DNA of 64,000 bases, taken from the NCBI GenBank assembly GCA_018342105.1, contig JAFIRS010000222.1, forward strand, positions 806,001-870,000, given 5' to 3'. Below the pieces are notes generated by a model. It did no database searches. It was given only the letters and a program-made list of their open reading frames with translations, and had not been told where the DNA came from. This DNA comes from Gonioctena quinquepunctata (taxonomy: Eukaryota; Arthropoda; Insecta; Coleoptera; Chrysomelidae). Positions 44,105 to 55,640 of this stretch are shown here, piece by piece. Positions within the stretch are counted from its first letter, which is position 1. Every line of letters starts with the position of its first letter. A program made the translations under genes and the position numbers.

Positions 44105-44390
44105 CTTTCATCCTAGGCCTTTGATACGGTCAGTCATACATTACTTCGGGAAAAAAAAATAAAAAAATAGTTATAAGAGGTGTGCCTGAAAAACTTTTTG
44201 AGAGCTATCTGGAAAATAGGTGTCAGAGTCAAAATAGAAAATGTTAAAAGCACAAGTCGAGCTATCAAATATGGGGTACTGCAGGGCATTGTTCTTGGAC
44301 CGATACTATATTTGACCTACAACGACAGTATGCCAACTCTCAACTGCATGGGCAAAGTGATTTCGTACCCAGATAATAATAATATATAGT
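44105..44390 (+). pseudogene. Non-LTR reverse transcriptase fragment
   Basis: AFDTVSHTLLR near 44.12 kb (frame broken), then FESYLENR, KYGVLQGIVLGPILYLTYND and GKVISYPDNNN (degenerate FADDT). Covers RT motif A to the YADD region only. CR1/Jockey-like. Confidence 0.7.
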
Positions 44391-45277
44391 TTATTGAAAA
44401 GTAGAGTTTTTTGAAATTAATACAATTTTAGTAACATAGCTTCAATAAACCGCAAAACTCACTAAGGCAGTTTGCCTGAATGTGAGTTGTTAAGCTTTAT
44501 TTATTCATTTTAATTTACAATGGTTTTCCAAGTTATTTGCTTATTTAATTTGTTGAAATGCTATTTACAATAATAAACGTAACTATATAATGTTGGTACA
44601 TGCAAGATAATTTTTTTTCTTATATTTTATTTTGTTTTTTAAAGGGTTTGTATACAACAATGTATATAAAAAATGGATGGATAAAAGTGTATAGATATAA
44701 GCAAGGGCGTACCCCAGGGGGAGGTCCAGACCCCCCGATAATGTTATAGGGATTAGATACCACACAAAATCCTTAAATACAGCGCCAAAAACGCCTTTTG
44801 GCATCTCACCGGTCATCGCAGCGGCGCACAGAAGAGTATTTGTGACAAAACCCTGGCCAACAAGATTTTTCATGTGTTTTGAAAATAAAACCATTGCTGT
44901 TGACTTACTTTGTAATGGTAAATATTTTTTCAGCTGACTCCTTAATCACTTCGTACAAAGATAGTCAACTTATTCCCTTTTCCATCTTCAGATGTTGAAA
45001 AACGAAAAACCTGTAATGTGCCAGTAAAAATAAATTGCTGAAACGTAATCAAATAGAACGTCCACTCTCAAAGAAACCTGTTCTTTACTTGCTCCTGGAA
45101 ATGATGTGATCCACGCACCACTTAGTCAGTAATGATAAAATGCACTTTTAACAATTGTTGTGCAATTTTTAACTTTTACTTTTTTGACCAGGTTTTTGCC
45201 TCAAATAATCCACTGTGCGAATTTGTGAAATAACTTGAGAAAATGTATTTGTTTTTTATTTCCGAGAAACTTTTACG
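44391..45277. other. Unassigned; GC-richer block at about 44.7-44.87 kb
   Basis: GGGCGTACCCCAGGGGGAGG and CAGACCCCCCGATAA resemble the start of many insect DNA-transposon ends. A minus-strand frame (KNLVGQGFVTNTLLCAAAMT...) crosses it but is not recognised. Confidence 0.3.
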
Positions 45278-45740
45278 TATCCAAATGGGGAGGAACTCAA
45301 AGTGTATGAATTTCGGAAGTTTATTATTAGCACGAATACAAGGAGTTTAACAAATAGTCACCATAAATAAAATAACAAACAAATGGACAAAGGGCAAATT
45401 TCGCCATCTACACTTTACATATGTGTTATTATCATATGATCTCTTAATTTGTGAATAACAATGAGAATGAAGAAGTGACAACAAAAGCCATCGTATTCAT
45501 ACGAGGCATAGTGACAGACTCGTATAAATACGATGGCTTTAGATTTCCCCTTTTCATTATTATACACAAAGTAAAAGATAATATATAATAATATATATGT
45601 AAAGTGTAGATGCCGAAATTTGTCCTTAGTCCATTTGTTTTATTTAGAGTGACCATGTGTTGAACTCTTTGAATTCGTACTGATGATGGAAGTATAAACT
45701 TCCGAAATGCATACACTTTGGAAATAAAGTAAATTAAATA
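45278..45740. repeat. Inverted pair of PLE-like end repeats with hammerhead-like core
   Basis: 45278-45425 (minus) and 45590-45740 (plus) are diverged inverted copies (GTAAAGTGTAGATG.., GTCCATTTGTTTTATTTA, CTTCCGAAATGCATACACTT). The plus copy has CTGATGA (45680-45686), stem GGAAGT/ACTTCC with ATAA loop and GAAA (45704-45707); the left copy has lost the first box. Cleavage strand not identified. Confidence 0.5.
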
Positions 45741-46680
45741 TATATTGTTTTCGTGGAGATTTACTTGGGTCCTTCCCCCCCCCCCCTCACCACATTCTGA
45801 TACTTTGAGTAATATACCATTTTTTTACGTATCCGTTCATGCGATACTTTAATCATTTGCCTGGACCTGGACATCCCCCGCGACAAAAAATTCTGAGTAC
45901 ATGTGCTTGGATATAAGGTACAAAAATAAGGTTCGACTCTAGAAAATTTCTTCGTTATAGAAAGTCGGCGACTCAAAAAATTAATGTGCCCGAAAAGCGC
46001 AGCAAAAAACAATTTTCAGACCCCCCCTTCCCCCCTCACTAGAAATCATACGTCATGGGAAAAAATTATCTTTTTTGATAAAACTTCAATGGACTTTTTT
46101 GTAGTACTCTTTTTGAACTTTTTTTTGGGGGGGGGGGGGAAGGGGGGTATCGTTAAAATCGATGGGGTCAACTAGGAGAAGTTTTTTTTTCGCGTTCAGA
46201 CCCTTAAATGGTCCCTTGTATTTCTTTAAAAAGTCCCCTGGCACAATCCGCATTTCTCTACGACCCCCCCCCCCCTTTAGGCTGTGCGCTTCCCCGTGGA
46301 CTATTTTGAATAACGAGAGTAGTTTTGATTATATCTGTCAAACTAGATTTTTTTCACAATATCTGTGATATCCTGCTCTAGATCCTCCTCGTTTTTCATA
46401 AACTTCTTAATTTTAGTACTAACGGTAGAATTAATAATGTGCTGTTTGCCTATGCATGGTCCATATGTTACGTGTTAATTGAGTCAACTTCAATTATATA
46501 TATCTCGGGTTCGGGATGGTGAAACTTGTTAAAATTTTATAGAGGTGTTGTTCACATGTTAAACAATACGTATGCCAAATTTTTATAATTTCCTAATTCA
46601 ACTGTCTCGTGGCGGTACTACCTTAAGCTTTGTATGTAATGTCTGTAATGAAAAATAATGCAATACGATACAATATCAGG
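45741..46680. other. Cluster of C/G homopolymer tracts; no gene
   Basis: Runs of 10-14 C or G occur at about 45775, 46021-46036, 46127-46145 and 46264-46276 in otherwise AT-rich DNA. Frames are unrecognised. Confidence 0.5.
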
Positions 46681-47695
46681 AAAACTATTATTTTCGCATG
46701 TCTATTATTTTGAAGAGTTCATTTCTCGGGTAATTTTCAATAAACTCATTCACCTTTTTCTTGAATTAGCGTAGGCTAAGGAGTTTTGTTTTGTCTTTGG
46801 ATATAATTTGATACATTCTTGGTGCTAGATAAGTGAAGTTGCCTGGCCAACTGTTTCTGTTGAAAATGGAGTTTTGTAGCAGGTGCGATGTTTCCTAGTA
46901 TTATATTGATGTGTTAGAGATTGGAGATCTGATTTATTTTTGAATTGATATACCACAATTGAACGATAAAACAATTGCTTTATGTTGAAGATATGTGCTT
47001 CTGTGTAGAGGTTATCTGACGGGTAGGTATGAGTTTTCATATTTTTTTTTGTATTACACTAATTTTTTTTTAGGTTTGTGTTCATTGCTCCACCCCACCC
47101 TATGATACCATAATTCAGTCAGGAACCTACTAATGCATGATAGACTATTTTGAGTTTGATAGTGTCTAGTATGGTTCTTAGAAGTTTAAATTTATAGATT
47201 AATCATCTGAGATTTCCACTTATGTTTTCGATATGTTTATCCCATCTGAGACATTTATCTATGCCCAAGTATTTCATATGATCTGTTTTTTTAATCACAT
47301 AATTCTGATAAAGTTTTAGGGTTTCATAGTCTGGTAAGTTCCTATTTATACATGTAAATGTGATATATTTAGTTTTTTCGAAGTTAATTGTCAATAAATT
47401 ATAATCCATCCAATATTTAATAGTTTTCATGTCATTTTCAGCTAGGTTTTTGAGTTCTTTCCAGCTATTGCTTGGTATAAAATGGCTGTATCGTCTGCGA
47501 AACTAATTATTTTTCCACGACTAGTCAATTTAAATAGATTATTTATATAGACAGTAAATAGTATAGGCCCCAGTACGGTACCTTGTGGGACTCCGAACTT
47601 AACCTTGAAAGCGTCACTTATATAGTTTTTTATTTTGATGTATTGTTGTCTGTTAGATATATAGCTTTCCATCAGATTAAGCACATTGCCTCATA
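46681..47695 (-). pseudogene. CR1-like RT, C-terminal half, minus strand
   Basis: 47684 downward: ESYISNRQQYIKIKNYISDA, GVPQGTVLGPILFTVYINNL, IISFADDTAILYQ; then NLLTINFEKTKYITFTC and MKYLGIDKCLRWDKHI (47430-47203); then HQYNTRKHRTCYKTP (about 46.9 kb). Frame changes between segments. The plus-strand remnant from 47745 lies in opposite orientation beside it. Confidence 0.75.
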
Positions 47696-47744
47696 GTACT
47701 ATTCATAGGACACCCTGGGAAATAATAGAATTAGATGACAATTT

Positions 47745-48290
47745 ATTAACATGAAGAAAACCGTATACCTACCATATGCAAACAATAAAACAGGACTTCT
47801 AAAAAGCAAACGTATAAGTATTCTTTCCGAAAACATAAACAATGGTAATTTACAAAAACAGAAAAAACAAAATATCTGGGAATTTTCATAAACTGTGATC
47901 CATCTCCTGCCTATTCACAAAACTCAAACGTAGTGAATGTTAAAGAACTTGTTTCAATGTATTGGCTCTTGTACAATCACACCTATCACGTGTACATGGT
48001 ATCCTAGGTTGGGGAGAAGTCCACTCAACCAAACTAAAAACTCTGGGAACTTTTTAAAAGAGAATCATTAAAAGTATATTCAATCTAGATACACAATCTC
48101 CCATTAACACCCTTTTCAAAAATAAATACCCAATATATGAAAACTATTTTACAAAATATCCATTTTATATAGGTATAGAAAAAACAATCTAGATTTCAAT
48201 TACATAGATCATCAATAACCAACTTACTTCAAAAGAAACTATAATATCACTATTTAACGAATATTCTAATCAATAATAATAATAATAAAA
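47745..48290 (+). pseudogene. Degenerate RT C-terminal fragment, plus strand
   Basis: MKKTVYLPYANNKTGLLKSK and, after stops, ITCTWYPRLGRSPL-like stretches are weak relics of an RT C-terminus. A (AAT)n run follows at 48270-48290. Confidence 0.4.
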
Positions 48291-48370
48291 TGTCTTTATT
48301 TTAATTATCCAGTTAGATTGCTCAACTTAACAGTACCAGTTACAAATTAATTATTTCATACAGAAAAATT

Positions 48371-48397
48371 CCTATATATATATATATATATATATAA
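48371..48397. repeat. (TA)n microsatellite
   Basis: About 13 TA units in a non-coding stretch. Confidence 0.9.
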
Positions 48398-48569
48398 TAT
48401 AATTAAACAGTCACGAGACTAACAGGTAGGTTCAAACAACTAAAATGTAAATAGTTCATAGAATGCATAAAGGGAGAACATTAATATGTATATACCTATT
48501 ATTACAACATATAAAAAAATGTTAGAGAACTAGAAGGTATTCCTTATAGACTCTTTTAAATCCATAAGA

Positions 48570-49860
48570 TTAATTGTTCTTGATAGGTGTTGGTAAGGAG
48601 TTAAATATTTTTACTACAGAATGAGAAAATTTCCTTTTGAATGCAGCAGTTTTATGCCTGGGTATTACAAGTAGGTTTCTACTTCTGGTGTTTACATCAT
48701 GCACAACCAACCTATATGACATTTTTTTTCTAATATACGAGGGAGTTCCTTTTTCTAAAACTTTATGAATAAAACATGCAAGGTGAAGTTTTCTTCTGTG
48801 TTGCATATCAAGCCACCCTAGTTCAGCTCTGAATGGAGTTATGTGGTTTCGTGATCTTAAGGTACCAATTACATGGCATGTGGAGTGACTCGCCTGGCAT
48901 GTGGAGTGCCATGCCGATGGCTCCGTGCGAAACTTGTCACGTCGCACCATTCTCAGGACTTGTGTCGTGTCAGTTCACACGCCAGGCGCGTCACTTCACA
49001 TGCCGTGTAATGGTACCTTTAGTGAACAGATGAAACGAATACATGAGTTCTGAATTCTTTGAATTCTATTAGAAGTTTGAATATCAAGACATGGTCCATA
49101 AATCAAATAGCCATAATTCAAGTGGCTCAAAACTAGTGTTTCACATAACTGTTTCTTCAATTCCTTGTTTAGTATTGTCCTGTTGCGGTGAAGATTTCTT
49201 AATGGCACATAGCTTTTCTGTTTAATATGCGTTTTGAACCGCCGTAAATCATCATCAATGAATAGTCCCAAATTTTTTATTGATATACAGAGCTCAATAC
49301 TCACACCATTAATTACCACTTCATCAGTAGCATACATAATCAATATTACCAAAACATATCATTTGTAATTTAGTGGGATTGAAATTAAATCCCACCATGT
49401 TTATTGGAGTATTTCAATATTTTATCAGGGTATCATTGATTTTTGTAATGGCCATATCAGCATTATCTTTGTTGAAACTTGCATACACTTGAGTTTCATC
49501 AGCAAATTGATGTATATAACAGTCACCCGAGAGTTCTTTCAAATCCATAGTCTAAGGAAAAAAGAGTAGTGGGCCTAGTATTGAGCCCTGGGGAACTCCT
49601 CGAGGTAATGTCATTGCACCTGAACTGGTGTCCTCTAGAACAACATACTGACATCGGTTGGAGAAATAGCTTTCAATTAATCCTATGGTTTCCTTAGAAA
49701 AACAGTAATAATTTAGTGTTGCCAATAATAGATTATGACCCAGGGTATCGAAAGCTTTACTATAGTCTAATGTAACCAGTAATGATGTATTGCTATCATC
49801 AGTTGCCTGAAACATATCATCTAATACTTCATACCGTAAACCATAAAATAGTTCATTCTC
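48570..49860 (-). pseudogene. CR1-like RT, minus strand, interrupted by a MITE
   Basis: VTLDYSKAFDTLGHNLLLAT and RGVPQGSILGPLLF (49815-49552), NLGLFIDDDLRRFKTHIKQK and LSHLNYGYLIYGPC (49352-48996), then HITPFRAELGWLDMQHRRKL and YNTRS-like VHDVNTRSRN (48840-48570). The frame is broken at about 49.35-49.55 kb. A 159-bp MITE splits the C-terminal domain. The N-terminal half of the same type of element lies at 52.6-53.95 kb, so one element may have been split by later insertions. Confidence 0.75.
48860..49018. mobile_element. 159-bp MITE with TTA target duplication (PIF/Harbinger-like)
   Basis: Ends AGGTACCAATTACATGGCAT and its near-perfect inverse (AGGTACCATTACACGGCAT) give ~29-bp TIRs flanked by TTA at 48857-48859 and 49019-49021. 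A three-base TWA duplication is typical of PIF/Harbinger elements. Removing it restores the RT reading around RFICSL/RSRNHIT. Confidence 0.85.
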
Positions 49861-50079
49861 TGAGAAAACTTAAAATTTCATTGAAAATCAGTCTTTCGAT
49901 AGATATATCTTTATTTCAAATAGGAAAGAAACCTAATTTACAGTTCACAAATTAAAATTATATATCACACATTGTTCACTTTAAATTGTTCAAATTTTTT
50001 TTCATAAATAGATATTTGAAAAATTAATATTTATGCCATGGGGCTACTAATGAATCCACTAACTGATCCATTTTCAATT

Positions 50080-50500
50080 TGATGTAACATTAACCAGATT
50101 AGGAAAAAACAACCAAAAAAGAATAATATTCAAACATTTCTCATGAAATTTTTCAAGCTATTTTTGAATTTTACTAGTAGACTAATATTTCTTAGGGATG
50201 CAGGTAATTTGTTGAATTCTTGAAACCTCTAAAAAATATGAATTATTGTACTCTATTCACTCTTACAATATGAAAATCATTCGATTTCTAGTTTCATAGG
50301 AATGAACATCATGCTGATAAACCAAATACTTCTGAAAATATAAAGGAGCTAAGTTGTTTGATATTTTAAATATGATTACTATTGTAAGATAATGAAGACG
50401 TTCGGTAACAGAGAACCACTGCAAAGTTGTTTGCATAAAAATGATAGAGGTATATCGATTTGATTTCAAAATAATTCGCATGCCACAATTTTGCAATTTT
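50080..50500 (-). pseudogene. RT C-terminal fragment, minus strand
   Basis: QNCGMRIILKSNRYTSIIFM, LQWFSVTERLHYLTIVIIFK and KYLVYQHDVHSYETRN show the C-terminal domain of a CR1/L2-like ORF2. Truncated on both sides. Confidence 0.75.
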
Positions 50501-50522
50501 TGTAATATAGCATAAATAATAT

Positions 50523-50993
50523 GGACAAAGGCGGATTATCCATAAGGCAAACTAGGCACGTGCCTAGGGGCGCGAAGTTACAAATAAGCACGCACGGAGG
50601 TTTTTAAAAGAAAAAATATCTCTTTACAAAAAACTCGTGTGCGGTTGGGGGACCCCCGACAGGAACGAAGTTTCTTACACTTTTTTGTCTCTTTCAATAC
50701 TCTTTTTGACGCTGAGCATATGATTTCCCTATTGTCTCTCTGTAATGTATATAAATAGTAAATACTCCAATCACATGTACATTAAACGTATGTAAACACT
50801 AAATACTTGTATCAAGTTATACAATTTTATTAAATTACTTTTAGAAAATAATTCTCCAGATTTCTTTCTCAAACTTGTTGCCATTTGGCAAAAGTCTATT
50901 GCCTGGCAACAAGTTTTACTATATTAACAATTAACTACACATCTGTTTCACGAAGGGAAAGGCACAGAGACAACGAATTTCAACATTCTATCT
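50523..50993. other. Possible DNA-transposon terminus next to the BEL/Pao remnant
   Basis: GGCACGTGCCTAGGGGCGCG at about 50553 resembles ends of non-autonomous hAT-like elements. A related GTGCTAGCCTAGGGCGC motif is at about 52.61 kb, beyond the BEL/Pao sequence, suggesting that one element encloses it. Tentative. Confidence 0.3.
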
Positions 50994-51033
50994 GTTAGAT
51001 ATTCGAGAATCACCTACCCGGTGTCTGAATCAC

Positions 51034-51802
51034 CTACCCGGTGCTTCTCTGCCACACTCGTATGAGATCTTCAGGAAGACAAGACTTCACTAGAGGATAT
51101 AACATTGCCGCACAAGTTTCTGAGTTCACACCGAGTGTCTCTAAAGCACGTAACTGGCATTCCATTTTGTCGTAAAGAAAACTTAGTCTATTTTTGTTTG
51201 AAAGATGATTAAGTACTAGCTTCAGCAATTCACGCACATAGAATTCTACCAGAAGATCTTTTCTCCCAAATCTGTTTTTGAAGCTTTCAATTACCTTAGG
51301 GTAATTTCCTGCACTGGGGAAGCTGACGAGCTCTCGAATTAGGTATTGTAGCATGAATCAAATATTGGAACTTATCTTCTGGAGCAATGAGTTCATCACT
51401 GTCAACTCTCTCAAATTGGCTCCAAAAAGAAAACCAGTCTCTTATTTCACCACCAAACTTTTTGAATTCTATCTTTGGTAACTTTAGTTTTCTTTTGGAG
51501 TTACTAGAACACTGAGATAGATTATCTGCGATGAAATCTTTGTTTGAGATATTATCAGTCATAAGTTTCACCTTATAATACTTTGCAGAATAATCGTCGT
51601 CTTTTGAGATCTCCTTTTGCAAAGCATCATCATCTTCCAACAGAAAATCTAAAACCTGTTTGTGTAAATCAATCAAAATCTCGATTCTACTGACTATTTC
51701 AATCTTATGCAAGTCTGTTTCGTTGAACAATTTCAAAACATCGTCAAAAGTATGGTCAAATGAACTTCTTTGCACTGCAAGTATCTTCTTCACCTTTTCC
51801 AT
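51034..51802 (-). pseudogene. BEL/Pao gag
   Basis: ATG at 51802: MEKVKKILAVQRSSFDHTFD.., then LKLPKIEFKKFGGEIRDWFS and FWSQFERVDSDELIAPEDKF, followed after a frameshift near 51.32 kb by NYPKVIESFKNRFGRKDLLV and VRELLKLVL. This is the conserved gag region of BEL/Pao elements (LPKxxLxxFxG..W..F...F, then EDKFQYL). It ends artificially in RSTG and a stop at the deletion junction with the LTR tip. Confidence 0.85.
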
Positions 51803-51808
51803 AGTCGG

Positions 51809-51829
51809 GGTCCTGTCACGGTCGCCAAA
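51809..51829 (-). other. Primer-binding-type site of the BEL/Pao element
   Basis: TTTGGCGACCGTGACAGGAC directly follows the LTR end (TCTAACA) on the minus strand, the expected place for the tRNA primer site. The priming tRNA was not identified. Confidence 0.55.
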
Positions 51830-52047
51830 TGTTAGATATTCGAGAATCACCTACCCGGTGTCTGAATACGTCTTATGAAGGATATAATATGGAATTAAAC
51901 GGGAATAGTACTAATAACTTGCAGATATATTAAAAAACGTTCAATACAAATTTGACCTCTATCAAAATTGACAATTACTGATTAACATTATTTTTCCTAT
52001 ATACAAAGTGAACAAAAATACAACAAAACAACACACTATCTTCAACA
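51830..52047 (-). repeat. BEL/Pao LTR, 218 bp
   Basis: On the minus strand it starts TGTTGAAGATAGTG and ends ATCTAACA (TG...CA). It is preceded by AAAGTGGGAGGA, a polypurine tract, and followed by the primer-binding-type site. The tip also occurs at 50994-51031. Confidence 0.8.
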
Positions 52048-52084
52048 TCCTCCCACTTTGAGTTGATTGAAGATAGTTCAACAA

Positions 52085-52445
52085 CTCAATATACTACATG
52101 GAAAGTCTCCGAACAGGCTTGACTACTCTTCCATATCTCGTTTTTATCGGGGGTGTTTCGGTACTTTCAGAATGTTCTTCATCTCCTTTTTTTTCTGGTA
52201 CTCCACACTCAGGAATTTCTTTCAGAAACATAGCAGCGGTCAATGGTACGAGATCTTTGCTATCCTCATGCATATATGTCAGGGGTCTAGAGTTCAATAT
52301 TGATTCGCAATCGCAAAGAATAGTGGATAATTCCTCATAAGTGAGACTAGCTTTCCCCAAAACCTTTCGAAGAAGGTCTTTGATTATTCTAATCAGTCTC
52401 TCACCAACCGCCCCACCAAGCAGCTGTCGGGGGATTGAATTTCCA
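52085..52445 (-). pseudogene. BEL/Pao integrase C-terminal region
   Basis: QLLGGAVGERLIRIIKDLLR, KASLTYEELSTILCDCESIL, NSRPLTYMHEDSKDLVPLTA and AMFLKEIPECGVPEKK are the end of the BEL/Pao integrase. It terminates RYGRVVKPVRRLSM and a stop just before the polypurine tract and LTR. The upstream part is missing. Confidence 0.85.
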
Positions 52446-52599
52446 CGATATTCTCTCGGCAGTACTATAGATGCTTATCATATCCCTCTTGCTTTCTTCA
52501 AACTCATCACATTTTTCATTCACGCCCACCTGTTGAGATTGACACGTGTCCTAGCCTACCTAATTATTTTGCAAAATATATGGCCACCAGAGGGGCGCC

Positions 52600-53950
52600 T
52601 ATGAGGTGCTAGCCTAGGGCGCTCTCGACGCATATCCCCTTCTGAATATGGAAGCATAGTAATCAAGATTTGGCTGGATTATAGTGTTATAGGAAAATAT
52701 CCTTCAAGAAGGCAACAATTGAATATGTGAGCGATAAATGGCAATAAAAAGGGGCTGCACATTTATATCATAGGAGGGTTATTCCATCAGAATCTTCTGT
52801 ATTTGATACTATCTACAGCCTCCAGAACGTCATGCTCCCGAAAGGGTTCAATTGTGCAGTGGTCTAGGTTTATGGGTATTATAATACTGTACAAGATCAT
52901 AATAAACTTGACACTCTAATGCATTGACATAGTTAATGAAATGGGAATTGGTAGCTTCAGCTTCATTTAATTCAGGTGGTAATGATATATCAGATTTCTT
53001 AGAATGGATATTCAACTATTCAAGTGCTTTCCAGATATCTTTCCCATTCTTTTTAGTTCTATGAATTTCATTCAAATAATTCTGTTTTTCAGTCTTAACT
53101 GCCACGGTGAAATCATTTCTCGCTCGCTTGTATGCTTCCCAATCATCCAAGTTTTTTGTTGATTTGTACTTGGCAAGTAGTTTGTTTCGTTGTTTTTTCA
53201 TAATCTTCAAATTATTAGTCAACCAAGGACCCCTCGGTTTAGTTGATCTTACTTTCCTAAGCGGAGCATGATGATCAAAAACAGTTTCAATATTATTAGC
53301 TAATATATCAACTTTCATGTCAATATCCTCTGTAAAAAATATTTCTTGCCAATTCAGCGTTCGTAATTCCATTTCGAAATCAACCTGATTGAATGCACTG
53401 AAGTCTCTGTAATTTATATATTTGATATTATTTTGAGGAACTTTTTTGAGTTGACAAACACCAGTTGGTGATCTGTGACTTGTTGCATGTCGACTTGTTG
53501 GGCTTCACCATCAATCAAGTCAACATCACCAATTGCTATGGTATTACAGTTTTTAGTAATACGTGTTGGGGCTTTTATTATTTGAATAATATTAAATAAA
53601 TCCAGCAAATCTGTGAGCAAGTCTGTTGCTGGCGTCACTTGCATTAAATTCAAGTTGAGATTTGATCTGTATCGGGTAACATTGAGTGCTCTAGAGAATT
53701 TATAGCATTCAAAACTTGACCACCTGGAAGTCTGTAGACTATCCCAATCAAATATTTATTATTTGCAATATTAATCACTACCCAAAGTTGTTCAATATTC
53801 ACCTCATACTGGGGCCTTAAGCCTTAAGAGTTGACTTGATAAAATTATAGTTGTCAATGTTTACTGCAGTATCAGATACGTTTTCATTCAACCATGTTTC
53901 AGTAATACCCAGAACATCCAGACCATGATTCATTAAGAGCATTTTCACAT
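52600..53950 (-). pseudogene. CR1-like endonuclease, linker and start of RT, minus strand
   Basis: Endonuclease relics LLTDLLDLFNIIQIIKAPTR and QQVTDHQLVF (53653-53414); linker FDHHAPLRKVRSTKPRGPWL and DDWEAYKRARNDFTVAVKT (53372-53016); RT start PFIAHIFNCCLLEGYFPITL (about 52.7 kb). Probably the 5' half of the element whose RT continues at 49.86-48.57 kb, now separated by BEL/Pao and other DNA. Stops throughout. Confidence 0.7.
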
Positions 53951-53984
53951 CCACAATACAAGGAACCCAAACTGCAATATATAG

Positions 53985-55280
53985 GTTCACTCAGGTCATT
54001 TATGAAACACTGGAAAAAAATGAAGTAGCCTTGGGATTATTCCTAGATTTAACCAAAGCATAGGATTGCATAAGCCATAAACTGTTAATGAAAAAACTAG
54101 AACAATATGGGATACAGGGGAAGGCACTTTCATGGTTTAAGTCTTATCTTTCTGGGAGAAGTCAAAAGGTTATGGTCACAAAAAATGATACAGGTTTCAT
54201 ATCAAATTCAAATCAAATAAACTTGGGCTTTCCCCAGGGCAGTATAATTGGTCCGGTGATATTCATATTATATATTGATGATATGTCAAAGTGCGTGAAT
54301 ATAGAGAATTGCTCAATAACAAACTATGCCGATGACACAAACTTATTGGTAATGGCTGAAGGTTTGGAAAGGTACATTTGAAGTTTTCTTTCAATGTGTG
54401 ACTGGTTCAAGAACGAAAGATTGATTTTAAATACAGAGAAAACAAGTTGTATACTATTCAAAACAAACCGTTCCAACATGCTTGTGCCAGATACTGTACA
54501 CTTAAATAATCAAGCAATTACATTGACCAGCAGCACCAGATTTTTGGGTATTACCTTAGATGAGTGTTTGTCATGGAAAGAACACATAAGTATACTAAGT
54601 AAAAAGCTGAATTAGGTGTGCTACACTATGAAAGTTATGAAACAATATGTAGATCAAAAAGTAATGAAAATAATATATTTCTCAAACCTTGAAGCACTAT
54701 ATCGATATGGAGTGATTTTCTATGGAGCATCCAGTGATACTGAAAAGGTCTTTGCTGCATACAAAAAGAGCAATAAGGACAATCTTCAACCTGGGCTTCA
54801 GGGAGACATGTAGAGGTACATTTGAAGAAAAACAAATATTAACAGTAACAGCAGTATCTATCCAAGAATGCTTATTATTTCTATTCAAAAACAGGTAATA
54901 TTTCAACACAAATCAGACAGTACACACATATAGTATGAAATCATTAAATGATACCTATCCCATACACAGACTTTTAATGTCAGAAAAAGAAGCTCACTAT
55001 AGTTGCATCACATTTTTCAATAAGCTTCCAAACATGAAATCTATCACAAGTTCGAATTATTTTTAAAAAGGCATTCACAAACTGTTAGTACAACTAGAAC
55101 CCTATGATGTGAAGGAATTTATGAATGCCACCTGGAAAAATAAGAATTTCTGTCCAATGTTTGTAGATTTGTATATTTATGCACGGACGCCTAATTCGTT
55201 CTGGGTACTGATACTGCGATTTATTGCTGTACTTACCTATTTTCGAAATAAAGGTTATATTATTATTATTATTATAGGAT
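53985..55280 (+). pseudogene. CR1-like RT with (ATT)n 3' tail, plus strand
   Basis: LGLFLDLTKA.DC at about 54.04 kb, KLEQYGIQGKALSWFKSYLS, LGFPQGSIIGPVIFILYIDD and TNYADDTNLLVM (to 54381); NERLILNTEKTSCILFK and TRFLGITLDECLSWKEHI (54394-54615); then YGVIFYGASSDTEKVF. Stops separate the segments. The trailer ends AATAAAGGTTATATTATTAT.. at about 55.28 kb. Confidence 0.8.
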
Positions 55281-55359
55281 ACAATGATCGAATATTAACA
55301 AGACCAATTTTTATGTTTTTATGAGCCAATTATAATTTTTGCGTAATCTCAATTTGTAC

Positions 55360-55640
55360 AATATTATTTATTTTATAGGTCAAACAACAATAACGTATAA
55401 AGGAATGAAAATATACAATATCTTGCCGACAGTTCTGAGAGAAAATATGAGAACAACACGCTTTAGAAAGAATTGTTTACTCCATTCCGAACACATTTTT
55501 TATGTATATGTGTGTATATGTGGATATATGCATGTATACATTGCTGAAATTGTTATTCTTTATAGTCTGATAAATTTAAATTTTTTTTTGTATTGTAGAC
55601 TTTTTATTTAATTAAATAAAAAAGCATTATCTAAAAAAAA
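55360..55640 (+). pseudogene. RT C-terminal tip with A-rich end
   Basis: QTTITYKGMKIYNILPTVLR and NMRTTRFRKNCLL match the last residues of CR1-like ORF2 proteins (compare MYNKIPSDMKE at 20.9 kb). Ends in poly(A) at about 55.64 kb. Confidence 0.6.

Larger units (their letters stand above)
50994..52490 (-). mobile_element. BEL/Pao LTR retrotransposon remnant: integrase end - LTR - gag - LTR tip
   Basis: On the minus strand the order is integrase C-terminus (52440-52094), a purine tract, one complete LTR (52047-51830), primer-binding-type sequence, gag (51802-51034), then the last ~38 bp of another LTR (51031-50994). Integrase lies upstream of gag, which requires two element copies sharing an LTR. 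The missing pol was lost by deletion. Confidence 0.8.

Noticed and set aside
48833..49033. 66-codon plus-strand frame and the first part of the opposing minus-strand frame
   Set aside because: Both are translations of the 159-bp MITE.
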